Below, piece after piece: positions 15,896 to 24,086 of a DNA stretch of 42,221 bases. The stretch's first letter is position 1. Each line of letters begins with the position of its first letter. The stretch comes from Planctomycetales bacterium (GTDB lineage Bacteria > Planctomycetota > JAKEIC01). Under the pieces are notes generated by a model. The model searched no databases, was not told the origin of the DNA, and saw only the letters and a program-made list of their open reading frames with translations. The stretch covers positions 1 to 42,221 of the forward strand of contig JAKEIC010000200.1 in the NCBI GenBank assembly GCA_022614695.1, in the 5' to 3' direction. Position numbers and translations under genes: made by a program.

Positions 15896-15898
15896 ACT
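15893..15898 (+). promoter_or_regulatory. -10-like TAGACT overlapping the FAD gene stop
   Basis: TAGACT contains the TAG stop of the FAD gene and ends 8 nt before the ATG of the FIST gene. It could give the FIST gene its own leaderless transcript. Confidence 0.4.
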
Positions 15899-15906
15899 CC
15901 CGGGGG

Positions 15907-17088
15907 ATGAACCACGCCGTCGGCTGCTCGACCCGGGCCGACTCGACACAGGCCGTCTCCGAGGCGCTCGACCAGGCCCTCGCCGGCCTCGGGGCGGCCC
16001 CCGTCACGCTCGCGCTCCTCCTCGTCACGCACCAGCACCGGGACGCCTTCCCGCGGATCCTCGCCGAGATCCATCGGCGCGCGAGCCCGGCCGGTCTCGT
16101 CGGCTGCACCGGGGACGGGCTGATCTCGGGCGCCCGCGAGATCGAGGACGAGCCGGCGCTCACGCTCTGGCTCGCGAGCTGGCCGGGCGGAAGGGTCCGC
16201 ACGTTCCGGCTCGAGTTCGAGCCCGTGGAGGGTGCAGACGAGGGGGGACGGTTCACGGGCTGGCACGAGCCGATGCCCGAGGTCTCGGAGAAGCCGACGT
16301 TCCTCCTCTTCCCCGAGCCGTTCACGAGCCCCGCCCACCTCCTCCTCGAGTGGCTGAACCGCGAGTACCCGGGCAGCGCCGCCTTCGGCGGGGTCGCGTC
16401 GGGCGGCTTCGGCCCCGGGCAGAACCGGGTCTTCGTGGACGAGGAGATCCACGACTCGGGGATCGCGGGGGCGATCGTGACGGGCGTGCGCGTCGAGACG
16501 ATCGTCTCCCAGGGTTGCCGGCCGATCGGGAAGCCGTTCGTGATCACGAAGTCGGAGAAGAACGTCCTCCTCGGGCTCGGCGGGAAGCCGGCCTACGAGC
16601 AGCTCGTGGGGCTCTTCGAGTCGCTCGAGACCCACGACCGGGAACTCATGCAGCGCGCCCTGCACGTGGGCCAGGTCGTGGACGAGCGGCGCGAGACGTT
16701 CGCGCGCGGGGACCTGATCGTTCGGAACGTGATGGGGGTGGACCGCGAGTCGGGCGCTGTGGCCATCACGGAGGTGATCCGCCCTGGGCGGACGATTCAG
16801 TTCATGGTCCGCGACGCCGAGAGCGCGAAGGAGGACCTGCGCGCCCTCCTCAAGGCCCGGCGCGACCGGGGCGCCCTGCCCCCGGGCGCCGGCGCGATCC
16901 TCTGCTCCTGTAACGGCCGCGGCTCCCGGATGTTCGGCTCCCCCGACCAGGACTCGTCGGCCGTGGCCGAGACCTTCGCCGGGACCCCCCTGGCGGGCTT
17001 CTTCGCCGGCGGCGAGATCGGGCCCGTGGGGGGAAGGAACTTCCTCCACGGCTTCACGGCGAGCCTCGCGCTGTTCGTGCCGGAGTGA
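15907..17088 (+). CDS. FIST N/C-domain sensory protein
   Basis: A 393-residue stand-alone FIST protein. The N-terminal half (about 1-200) contains the FIST pattern GLVGCTGDGLISGAREIEDE and YPGSAAFGGVASGG; the C-terminal half (about 210-390) contains GAILCSCNGRGSRMFG and TPLAGFFAGGEIGPVGGRNF. FIST domains are thought to bind small ligands such as amino acids and are usually sensor modules of signal-transduction proteins. Here no output domain is attached, so it must act with a partner or as a binding protein. The start ATG follows the FAD gene by 11 bp. It ends 16 bp from the convergent kinase-nuclease gene. Confidence 0.88.
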   Translation: MNHAVGCSTRADSTQAVSEALDQALAGLGAAPVTLALLLVTHQHRDAFPRILAEIHRRASPAGLVGCTGDGLISGAREIEDEPALTLWLASWPGGRVRTFRLEFEPVEGADEGGRFTGWHEPMPEVSEKPTFLLFPEPFTSPAHLLLEWLNREYPGSAAFGGVASGGFGPGQNRVFVDEEIHDSGIAGAIVTGVRVETIVSQGCRPIGKPFVITKSEKNVLLGLGGKPAYEQLVGLFESLETHDRELMQRALHVGQVVDERRETFARGDLIVRNVMGVDRESGAVAITEVIRPGRTIQFMVRDAESAKEDLRALLKARRDRGALPPGAGAILCSCNGRGSRMFGSPDQDSSAVAETFAGTPLAGFFAGGEIGPVGGRNFLHGFTASLALFVPE

Positions 17089-17104
17089 CTCGCGGCGCGC
17101 GGGA

Positions 17105-18724
17105 CTACCGCGGGCCCAGGCACTCGGCGTGGGGCTTGTACCCGGCCGCCTCGGCCTCCTCGCGCGTCGCGAACTCGACGCGGTTGTCCCGCCCGGGGAG
17201 ACGCCGGCACCCGGGCGCATGCAGGACCCGGCTCTCCCGATTACCGACGAAGGGGCCGGGGGCCGCCGGGCGCGGGGCGCTTCCCGACCACATCCCCCGC
17301 CGCGCCTCCCGCGCCTCGCGCTCGAGGGCGAGGTAGCCCTCGCGCCGGGAGAACTCCTCGGGGAGGAACACGCGGGCCCATCCCGCTCGGACGAGCCGCG
17401 CGCCCACGTCCTCTCCGTCCCGGTGGACGTAGGCGAGCACGCGGCCGTAACGGTCGCGCCGGGAGGGGTCGCCCACGATCTCGACCTCCCGGCCGGTCAG
17501 CAGCTCCCGCGCGAACCGGGCCGCCTCCTCGCCGAAGGGCTGCTCGGGCTTGTGGGGGTTCCGCTTCTCGGGCGCGTCTATCCCGAGGAGGCGGACGAGA
17601 CGGCGGCCCCCCGGCCCGTCGCGCGCATCGGGCCCGCCGAGGAACTCGGCCTCGATCGTGTCGGCGTCCACGACCGACGCGACGCGCGCGCGGGCCACGG
17701 GCTCGGCCTCCGCCGGGGAGGGCGGCGGGCGGGGCGCCGGCGCCGCGGGCCCCCGGAGCGCTACGGCTGCGGCGAGGACCAGCGCCCCGGCGACCGCCGC
17801 GCCCGCGAAGAGCTTCCGGCGGGGCCGGCCTCCGAGGGTCCGCGCGAGACGGCGGAGAGGCCCGGGCGCTCTCGCGAGGGGAGCCTTCCCGTCGAGCCAC
17901 AGGTCGAAGTCCCGGACCAACTCCTCGGCCCGCGCGTAACGGTCGGCGGGGTCCTTCTCGAGGAGCTTCCGGCAGACGGCCGCGAGCCCCCGGTCCACCG
18001 TCGAGGCGAGGCTCCTCACGTCGGGCGCCGGCTCGTACACGACCCGGAAGACGACCGCGCTCGGGTTCCCGCCGTCGAAGGGGCCGCGCCCCGCGAGGAG
18101 CCGGAAGAGGACCGACCCGAGCGAGAAGAGGTCGCTCCGCGCGTCGAGCCGGTCGAGCCGGCCCTCCGCCTGCTCCGGGGACATGTAGCCCGGGGTCCCG
18201 AGGATCTCGCCCTCGCGCGTGAGGCCCGTCCCCTCGGCCTCGACGGCCCGGGCGAGCCCGAAGTCGGTGACGTGGGGGACGCCGTTGCGGTCCACGAGGA
18301 CGTTCGTCGGCTTCAGGTCCCGGTGGACGATCCCGCAGGCGTGGGCGTGGGCGAGGGCCTCGGCGATGCGGCGGACCATCTGGACCGCGCGCCGCGGGGT
18401 GAGGTCCACCTCATCGGCCCACTCGTCGAGGGTGACGCCCTCGACGAAGTCGAGCGCGACCCAGGGCTCCGGGGCGGCGAGGTCCGAGTCCACCAGCCGG
18501 ACGAGCCCCGGGTGGTCGAACGTGCGCATCGCCGCCGCCTCGCGGGCGAACCGGGTGCGCGCGGCCTCCGACGCCTCGTATCCGCCGAGGAGCCTCTTCA
18601 GCGCGACGATCCGGCCCGTCTCCCGGTGACGCGCGCGCCAGACGCTGCCCATGCCGCCGCTCCCCACCTTCTCGAGCGGCTCGTACGGCCCCTGGGAGCC
18701 GGCGGGTGCGGGGGGAGGAACCAC
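17105..18724 (-). CDS. Ser/Thr kinase fused to a thermonuclease (SNase) and Zn-finger-like tail
   Basis: A 539-residue protein of unusual make-up. The kinase domain (about 13-285) is complete: GSGGMGSVW (21-29), Lys43, HRDLKPTN (134-141), DFG 154-156, GTPGYMSPEQAEG. A membrane segment follows at about 305-323. The outer part is a staphylococcal-nuclease fold (about 344-482) with its key residues: VVDADT (Asp353, Asp355), Arg378, GIDAPE (Asp383, Glu386) and RYGR (Arg428). The tail (492-539) has the H-x3-C ... H-x2-C pattern of the Ada-like metal site often found after SNase domains. SNases cut DNA and RNA, so the nuclease would be periplasmic or on the surface. The GTG start lies 8 nt after TATCCT. 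Confidence 0.88.
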   Translation of the reverse strand: MVPPPAPAGSQGPYEPLEKVGSGGMGSVWRARHRETGRIVALKRLLGGYEASEAARTRFAREAAAMRTFDHPGLVRLVDSDLAAPEPWVALDFVEGVTLDEWADEVDLTPRRAVQMVRRIAEALAHAHACGIVHRDLKPTNVLVDRNGVPHVTDFGLARAVEAEGTGLTREGEILGTPGYMSPEQAEGRLDRLDARSDLFSLGSVLFRLLAGRGPFDGGNPSAVVFRVVYEPAPDVRSLASTVDRGLAAVCRKLLEKDPADRYARAEELVRDFDLWLDGKAPLARAPGPLRRLARTLGGRPRRKLFAGAAVAGALVLAAAVALRGPAAPAPRPPPSPAEAEPVARARVASVVDADTIEAEFLGGPDARDGPGGRRLVRLLGIDAPEKRNPHKPEQPFGEEAARFARELLTGREVEIVGDPSRRDRYGRVLAYVHRDGEDVGARLVRAGWARVFLPEEFSRREGYLALEREAREARRGMWSGSAPRPAAPGPFVGNRESRVLHAPGCRRLPGRDNRVEFATREEAEAAGYKPHAECLGPR

Positions 18725-18732
18725 GGCGCGCG

Positions 18733-18738
18733 AGGATA
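18733..18738 (-). promoter_or_regulatory. -10-like TATCCT before kinase-nuclease gene
   Basis: TATCCT on the minus strand ends 8 nt before the GTG at 18724, with no ribosome site between; same leaderless layout as other genes here. Confidence 0.35.
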
Positions 18739-18826
18739 GCGCGGTTCGGGCGGCCTTCCAGGGGAGGGGGGAGCGGAGAAACGCGGGCGTTCACGGCGGC
18801 CGCCCCCGGCCGCCGTCCTCCGGCCC

Positions 18827-20653
18827 CTACCTCCCCTTGCCATCCTTCCCCGCCCCCGCCCCCTCAGCCGTCCGGTCCTCCGCATCCCGCGTGTAGGCGA
18901 CGTAGCCGAGGCACATCTCGTCGGTCGTCTGCTCGCCCCAGCGGACGTCCTTCGGAGGGCGGTTCGGGTTGTTGGGGTTCTTCTCCGAGTTGTCGTACCA
19001 CATGTCGAGGCGGATCCGCGTCCCCTCGGGGAGCTTCAGCGGATCGCGGAAGAGGTAGAAGTCCTGCCAGTTGAAGTCCCAGTCGGGGATGTGGACGAGG
19101 GTGCGCTTCTGGCCGTCCGGCAGCTCGGCCTCGATCCGGGCCTCGCGGCCGAGGAGGTGCATGTGAGGCATGACGAAGAGGGCCGTCGCGGCCTCGCGGA
19201 CCCTCGTCCGCGCGGTGACCTGGTGTCGCTCGGCCCCCGCCGGGATCCGGAAGGTCGGGTTCACGATCTCGAAGATCCGGAGGCGCTTCTTCACCGGCGC
19301 CTTCGCCAGGTGGAGCCCGATCGAGGTGTGGTCCTTCTCCGGGCGCCCGTTCTTGTGGTAGTGGACCTCGAGGACGATCCGCGCCCCCTTCGGCAGGAGC
19401 CGGCCTACGCCCTCCGGCAGGCGCACGGGCATCACCCCGGGCGCCCAGCCGCTCATCTCGCCCGAGGGCTGGAAGCCGGGGCCCGTCCCCTGCGAGCGAT
19501 AGCCCGGAGCCGGGTCGGCCCCGTCGCGGAGTGCCGAGATCCCCGACGTGTCCACGTAGGCGATCACGTGGTGGACCACGCGCAGGTTCCCGGGCCGCAC
19601 CTCGACGGCCGAGACCCACGCGTCCTCGGGAAGGCTCGTCTCGAGCGGGAAGCAGCGGTACTCGTCCGGCCCCCGCGCCGGGACGTCGTACTCGGGGGCC
19701 GTGAGGACCACGTCGGGCTCACCGATCATCCACCCCTCCGGGAACTTCCGGGGCGGCGGGACCGCGCCCGCGTCCCCGAGCGGCGCCCCGCCGGCGACCC
19801 AGCGCGCGATCGTCTCGATCTCTCCGTCCGGGAGGCGCCGCTCCCCGTGGAAGTCGCCGAGGTTTGCCGGCTTCCACGGCGGCATCGAGCGCGAGGCGGT
19901 GGCGCGCCGGATGTCGCGCGCGTGGCGCCGCGCGCTCTCGAACGAGTCGAGGGCGAACGGAGCGACCTGGCCCGGCCGGTGGCAGGCGACGCAGTGGGCG
20001 TCGAGGATGGCCGCGACCCGGCCCGCGTACGTGGGCGTCTCGCCGCTCTCCGCGCCGCCGGCCGCCGGGAGCGCGCGCTGGACGGCGCACCCGGCCACGG
20101 GGGTCTCGGCCGGCGCCGGCTCGCCTCCCGCGAGGACCGCCTCGATCGCGTCCCGGAGGAACGGGCGCCGCGAGAGCTCCTCCATCTTGTGGTCGTCCAC
20201 GGCGCCGCGGTAGCGGACGCGGCGGGAGGCGTCGAGCAGGATCGCGGTGGGCACCGACTCGACCCGGAGCCGATCGGCGAGCTTCTGGTCGCGATCCAGG
20301 AGGACCGGGAACGGGAGCGCGGACGCCTTCGCGTGCGCGGCGATCGCCTCGGGGCTCTCGAGCGCATGCGGGTTCACGCCGAAGAACGCGACTCCCTTCA
20401 CAGCGTAGGCTCCGTGCAGCGCGGCAACCCTACCGAGGTAGCGCGTCACCATCGGGCATTCCGTACCGAGGAAGAAGAGGACCGTCGCCCGGGTGCCCTC
20501 GGGGCCGGCGAGCCGGTGCGTCGCGCCCCCCGGGTCCGGCAGCGCGAGGTCGGGGACCGGTTCGCTCCCCGGAGTGTCCCCGGCCGACGCGACGCCCAGG
20601 AGCGAGGCGGCGAGCGCCGCCCCCACGACCGCCTTGCTCATGCCGTTCCCCAT
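18827..20653 (-). CDS. redoxin - cytochrome c - copper monooxygenase-like fusion, exported
   Basis: A 608-residue exported protein with a signal peptide (about 1-24). Domain one (about 30-175) is an AhpC/TSA-type redoxin with FFLGTECPMVTRYLG, keeping one Cys of the usual pair. A haem site CVACH (221-225) follows. The C-terminal half resembles the two-domain copper type II monooxygenase fold (peptidylglycine/dopamine hydroxylase): VVHHVIAYVD (His361-His362), EVHYH (His431, His433), MPHMHLLG (His497, His499) and a Met in DEMCLGYV. Such fusions are common in Planctomycetes and Acidobacteria, with unknown substrates. The first ATG is preferred because AGGAGGGG lies 4-5 nt upstream. Its gene follows the histidine kinase by 21 bp and may be co-transcribed. 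Confidence 0.85.
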   Translation of the reverse strand: MGNGMSKAVVGAALAASLLGVASAGDTPGSEPVPDLALPDPGGATHRLAGPEGTRATVLFFLGTECPMVTRYLGRVAALHGAYAVKGVAFFGVNPHALESPEAIAAHAKASALPFPVLLDRDQKLADRLRVESVPTAILLDASRRVRYRGAVDDHKMEELSRRPFLRDAIEAVLAGGEPAPAETPVAGCAVQRALPAAGGAESGETPTYAGRVAAILDAHCVACHRPGQVAPFALDSFESARRHARDIRRATASRSMPPWKPANLGDFHGERRLPDGEIETIARWVAGGAPLGDAGAVPPPRKFPEGWMIGEPDVVLTAPEYDVPARGPDEYRCFPLETSLPEDAWVSAVEVRPGNLRVVHHVIAYVDTSGISALRDGADPAPGYRSQGTGPGFQPSGEMSGWAPGVMPVRLPEGVGRLLPKGARIVLEVHYHKNGRPEKDHTSIGLHLAKAPVKKRLRIFEIVNPTFRIPAGAERHQVTARTRVREAATALFVMPHMHLLGREARIEAELPDGQKRTLVHIPDWDFNWQDFYLFRDPLKLPEGTRIRLDMWYDNSEKNPNNPNRPPKDVRWGEQTTDEMCLGYVAYTRDAEDRTAEGAGAGKDGKGR

Positions 20654-20674
20654 CGCCCCTCCTACCGGTCCTTG

Positions 20675-22261
20675 CTACTTCTTCTTCCCGAGCGTCTCGC
20701 GGACCTTCCTCGAGAGGGTCTCCGGCGCGAGCGGCTTCTCGACGAGCGGCACGCCCTTCCCGAGCACCCAGCGGCGCTGGCTCGCGCTCGGGGCGTAGCC
20801 CGACATGTAGACCACGCGGATCCCCGGCTTCTTCTCGGCGAGCCTCTGCGCGAGGTCGGGCCCCGACCCCCGCCGGGAGACCACGTCGGTGAGCACGAGG
20901 TGGATCGGGCCCTCGCGGCTGCCGCAGAGCGCCACCGCCTCGTCGGCCCCACCCGCCTCGAGGACCTCGTAGCCATTCAGCTCGAGGACGCGCCGGGCGA
21001 GCGCCCGCACCGAGGGCTCATCGTCCACGACGAGGACCGTCTCGCCGGGGCCGGACGGGGCGGCGGCCGAAGCCGCCGCCTCCGGCGCGCCGGGCGCCTC
21101 GGCCGGCGCGGCGGGTCTCACCACGTCGGACGCGGCCTCGACGTGCGGGAACCAGACCCGGAAGGTCGTCCCCTTCCCCGGCTCGCTCTCGACGCGGATG
21201 TCCCCCCCGCTCTGCTTCACGATCCCGAAGACGGCCGAGAGGCCGAGCCCGGCGGCCATCGCCGGGTCCTTCGTCGTGAAGAAGGGCTCGAAGGCCCGCT
21301 CGAGCACCTCGGGCGGCATCCCGACGCCCACGTCGGCGATCGTGAGGACGGCGTGGGGGCCGGCGGCGAGCCCGTCGTGGTCCGCCGCCCGCGCCTCGTC
21401 GAGGACCTCGACCCCCGTCGAGAGCGTGAGGGTTCCCCCGTCGGGCATCGCGTCGTTGGCGTTGGCGGAGAGGTTCAGCACGGCCTGCTCGAGCTGCCCC
21501 CGGTCGGCGCGGACCCGCGGGTTCCCGGGGTCCTTCTTCAGGACCAGGACCACTTCCTCGCCCAGCACGTGCCGGAGAGTCGCCTCCATCTCGTCGAGCG
21601 CCGCGTTCAGGTCGAGGACGCGCGGCTGGAGCACCTGCTTGCGGGTGAAGGCGAGGAGCTGGCGGACGAGCGCGGTCGCCCGCGCCCCCGCGCGGCGGAT
21701 CTCCTCGATCTCGACCCGCAGCGGGTCGCCCGCCGGGAGGCGGCGCAGGAGCAGCTCCCCGTACCCCGTGATGGCCGTGAGGAGGTTCCCGAAGTCGTGG
21801 ACGATCCCGCCCGCCAGCCGTCCGACCGCCTCCATCTTCTGGGTCCGGACGAGCTGGGCCTCGAGCCGCTTCTGCTGGGTGATGTCCCGGCCGACGGCGA
21901 CGATCGCCACGACCACTCCCTCGGGGTTCCGGACGGGGGAGAGCAGGCTCTCGAAGCGGGCCGGGCCCTGCGGCCCCTGGATCTCCCACTCGTAGAGGAC
22001 GGTCTCGCCGGCGAGGGCCCGGGCGTTCGCCTCCTCATGGACCATCGCGGCCTCGGGCTCGAAGATCTCGCGGGCGGTCCGGCCGATGAACTGCTCCGGG
22101 ACGTAGCCGAACCGGCCGACCCAGCGGCCGAGCAGCTTCACGTGGCGCTGCTCGCGGTCGAGGACGAAGACGGCGTCCTCCATCGAGTCGAGGATCCCCC
22201 GGAGGTGCTCAGGGGACAGCTCGACGCCGCTCCCGGGCTTCTTGGGCTTGTCCTCTCCCAT
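20675..22261 (-). CDS. soluble hybrid histidine kinase (PAS-HisKA-HATPase-REC)
   Basis: A 528-residue hybrid sensor kinase without membrane segments. A PAS domain (about 18-130) ends in the usual VGRDITQQKRLE. The HisKA dimerisation helix has the phosphorylated His155 in GGIVHDFGNLLTAI. The ATP-binding domain shows the N box (LNLSANANDAM), G1 (DVGVGM), F box (FEPFFTTK) and G2 (GLGLSAVFGIV). After an Ala/Pro linker, a receiver domain (about 407-525) has VLVVDDEPS, acceptor Asp459 in LTDVV and Lys509. No DNA-binding response regulator is nearby, so phosphate may go to a distant partner. PAS ligand is unknown. TAGAAT sits 30 nt upstream of the ATG. Confidence 0.93.
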   Translation of the reverse strand: MGEDKPKKPGSGVELSPEHLRGILDSMEDAVFVLDREQRHVKLLGRWVGRFGYVPEQFIGRTAREIFEPEAAMVHEEANARALAGETVLYEWEIQGPQGPARFESLLSPVRNPEGVVVAIVAVGRDITQQKRLEAQLVRTQKMEAVGRLAGGIVHDFGNLLTAITGYGELLLRRLPAGDPLRVEIEEIRRAGARATALVRQLLAFTRKQVLQPRVLDLNAALDEMEATLRHVLGEEVVLVLKKDPGNPRVRADRGQLEQAVLNLSANANDAMPDGGTLTLSTGVEVLDEARAADHDGLAAGPHAVLTIADVGVGMPPEVLERAFEPFFTTKDPAMAAGLGLSAVFGIVKQSGGDIRVESEPGKGTTFRVWFPHVEAASDVVRPAAPAEAPGAPEAAASAAAPSGPGETVLVVDDEPSVRALARRVLELNGYEVLEAGGADEAVALCGSREGPIHLVLTDVVSRRGSGPDLAQRLAEKKPGIRVVYMSGYAPSASQRRWVLGKGVPLVEKPLAPETLSRKVRETLGKKK

Positions 22262-22291
22262 GGGGGCTCGCGCGGGCGCGCGGTTGCCCGG

Positions 22292-22297
22292 ATTCTA
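22292..22297 (-). promoter_or_regulatory. -10-like TAGAAT before the histidine kinase
   Basis: TAGAAT on the minus strand, 30 nt before the ATG at 22261, in the 63-bp gap after the GT9 gene. It suggests a separate promoter for the kinase with a short leader. Confidence 0.35.
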
Positions 22298-22324
22298 GCG
22301 GGCCGGGCTCCGGACGGCACGGCT

Positions 22325-23458
22325 TTAAGGAGCCGCCGCATCGAGCGCGGCGCGGGACGCCCCGAGGACCGCGTCCGACCCGATCGCCTCCATGCAGAAG
22401 TGGCGCTCGCGGAAGCAGGCGGGCCGCTTGCATCCGTAGCAGTCGGGGTTGATGCCTTGGAGGACCGCGAGACCGGCCCCGGCCGGGGCCCAGATCCGCG
22501 GGTCCCCCGGGCCGAAGAGGGCGACGACGCTCGTGCCGACGGCCGCGGCGAGGTGCGTCGCCCCCGTGTCGAGCGACACGAGGAGGGCCGCGCGAGCGAG
22601 GATCGCCGCGTACTCGACGAGCGACGTCCGGCCGGAGAGGTCGAGGGCGCCGGGGACCGCCTGGAGGAGCGGCGCGACGTGGTGCCGGTCGGCGACGGCG
22701 CCGGCGACGGCGAGGCGGGTCGCCGGCGAGGCGGCGAGGGCCCTGGCGACCTCCCGCCAGCGCGCGGGGTCCCAGAGCTTCGCCGACTCGGCGCCGGGGT
22801 GGAGGACCACCAGCCGGTCGCCCTCCCGGAGGCCGGCCTCGCGCAGGAGCGCTTCGGCCCGGGCCCGGGCCGCCTCGGGCAGCCGGAGCCGGGGGACGGC
22901 ATCGGCGGGGACCGGGAGTCCCGCCCCCGCCAGCAGGTCGAGCCAGAAGCGCGCCTGCGGCCGGGGCTCGAGGCCCCGGTACTCCCAGACGGGCCGGTTC
23001 ACCCAGGCGGGGGCGGGGACCGTATCCGTGAGGAGGAAGCCGCGCCCGCCGTCGTCGTAGCCGAGCGTGCGGCCGGCTCCCGTGCGCCGGGCGGCCCACG
23101 TCGTCCCGAACCGGAACCCGAAGACGACGGCGAGGTCGGGGCGCGCCGGGAGCGCGGCGCGCAGCTCCCGGGCCGACGACGCCGCGACGGTCCGGTCGGG
23201 AGCCTCGAAGGCCGCGCCCAGCTCCGCCACCGCGGGACGGAGCGCGAGCGTGAGCCGGGCATCGGGGTAGGCCGCCTTGAGCGCCCGGAGCGCCGGCTCG
23301 GTCGCGACGGCGTCGCCGATCCGGAGCGGCGAGAAGGCGAGCACCTCGCGGGGGCGAAGGTCCCGGAGCGGCGGGAGTCCGCCGCGCGGCCGGAGGGTCC
23401 TGTAGACCCGTCCCAACGCCCGCAACGCCGCGCTCCCGACGGTGCGGCGCCAGCCCAT
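22325..23458 (-). CDS. glycosyltransferase family 9 (heptosyltransferase-like)
   Basis: A 377-residue GT9 protein. The N-terminal half has the family opening VLAFSPLRIGDAVATEPALRALK, and the nucleotide-sugar-binding half has VVLHPGAESAKLWDPARW and the signature SLDTGATHLAAAVGTSVVALFG. Near the end is the Cys-rich segment NPDCYGCKRPACF seen in many GT9 proteins. Family members add ADP-heptose to the lipopolysaccharide core at the inner membrane. No other core-biosynthesis genes adjoin it. The ATG lies 8 nt after TATGAT on the minus strand and shares a divergent promoter region with the permease gene. Confidence 0.9.
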   Translation of the reverse strand: MGWRRTVGSAALRALGRVYRTLRPRGGLPPLRDLRPREVLAFSPLRIGDAVATEPALRALKAAYPDARLTLALRPAVAELGAAFEAPDRTVAASSARELRAALPARPDLAVVFGFRFGTTWAARRTGAGRTLGYDDGGRGFLLTDTVPAPAWVNRPVWEYRGLEPRPQARFWLDLLAGAGLPVPADAVPRLRLPEAARARAEALLREAGLREGDRLVVLHPGAESAKLWDPARWREVARALAASPATRLAVAGAVADRHHVAPLLQAVPGALDLSGRTSLVEYAAILARAALLVSLDTGATHLAAAVGTSVVALFGPGDPRIWAPAGAGLAVLQGINPDCYGCKRPACFRERHFCMEAIGSDAVLGASRAALDAAAP

Positions 23459-23466
23459 GGCCCAGG

Positions 23467-23472
23467 ATCATA
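23467..23472 (-). promoter_or_regulatory. -10-like TATGAT before the GT9 gene
   Basis: TATGAT ends 8 nt before the ATG at 23458 with no ribosome site; leaderless layout. Confidence 0.45.
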
Positions 23473-23480
23473 GGTCCGAC

Positions 23481-23504
23481 GCGGCGACACGGCGACGCGG
23501 CGAC
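23481..23504 (+). repeat. three 8-bp direct repeats in a divergent promoter
   Basis: GCGGCGAC-ACGGCGAC-GCGGCGAC lies between the two divergent -10-like hexamers (23467-23472 minus, 23505-23510 plus), where an activator or repressor shared by the GT9 and permease genes would bind. The copies differ by one base. Confidence 0.4.
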
Positions 23505-23510
23505 TAGAAT
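23505..23510 (+). promoter_or_regulatory. -10-like TAGAAT before the permease-rsmH operon
   Basis: TAGAAT ends 9 nt before the ATG at 23520; the spacer CCCCCTCCC holds no ribosome site. Confidence 0.5.
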
Positions 23511-23519
23511 CCCCCTCCC

Positions 23520-24086
23520 ATGTCCGGCGACTCGCCGAGGAAGAAGGTGCGCATGAATGCGTGGGGACTCCTCGCGCCCGGGGCGATCCTGCTCGCGCTC
23601 GTGATCGTCGCGGCGGCGCGCGAGGGCGGCCGCGGGATCGCGGGCGGGTTCGGCGAGGCGGGGGGGCTCTTCCTCCGGGTCCTCCCGAACCTCGCGATCG
23701 GGTTCACGCTGGCGGGCTTCCTCACCTACCTCCTGCCCCAGTCGCTCGTCGCCGGCTGGATGGGAGAGGGCTCGGGGGGGCGCGGGCTCCTCGTCGGGAC
23801 CGTGGCCGGTGCCCTCACGCCCGGCGGGCCGTTCACGCACTTTCCCATCCTCGCGTCGCTGATCGTGAAGGGCGCCGCGGTCGGGCCCGTCTGCGCCTAC
23901 ATCGCCGCCTGGGCGCTCATCGGGGTCCACCGGATCCTGATCTGGGAGGCGCCGATCCTCGGCTGGCAGTTCGTGCTGGTGCGGGTCGCGGCGTGCGCGG
24001 TCTTCCCGCCGCTCGCGGGGCTGCTCGCGCAGGCGATCGCCGCCGTGGCGCAGTTCCGTCCGAACGGACCGGTGGGCGGGGCGTGA
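23520..24086 (+). CDS. half-size YraQ/DUF318-type permease
   Basis: A 188-residue membrane protein with about five hydrophobic segments. It carries the hallmark GALTPGGPFTHFPILASLIV followed by GPVCAYIAAWALIG, as in the permease family that includes ArsP. Full-length members are about 300-350 residues with two such halves; here there is one, so it would have to dimerise. The substrate is unknown (ArsP exports organoarsenicals, but no ars genes are nearby). The upstream gene on the opposite strand is GT9. Its TGA overlaps the GTG of rsmH (GTGA). Confidence 0.72.
   Translation: MSGDSPRKKVRMNAWGLLAPGAILLALVIVAAAREGGRGIAGGFGEAGGLFLRVLPNLAIGFTLAGFLTYLLPQSLVAGWMGEGSGGRGLLVGTVAGALTPGGPFTHFPILASLIVKGAAVGPVCAYIAAWALIGVHRILIWEAPILGWQFVLVRVAACAVFPPLAGLLAQAIAAVAQFRPNGPVGGA

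Noticed and set aside
22300-22335. Possible intrinsic terminator after the GT9 gene (GGCTCC/GGAGCC arms)
   Set aside because: Short stem with a 17-nt loop and no U-tract.
19091-23473. A 1460-codon plus-strand open frame
   Set aside because: It runs antisense to three well-supported minus-strand genes (redoxin fusion, histidine kinase, GT9). Its product is Arg/Gly/Pro-biased with no domain; high GC with GC-ending codons commonly leaves the opposite strand open.
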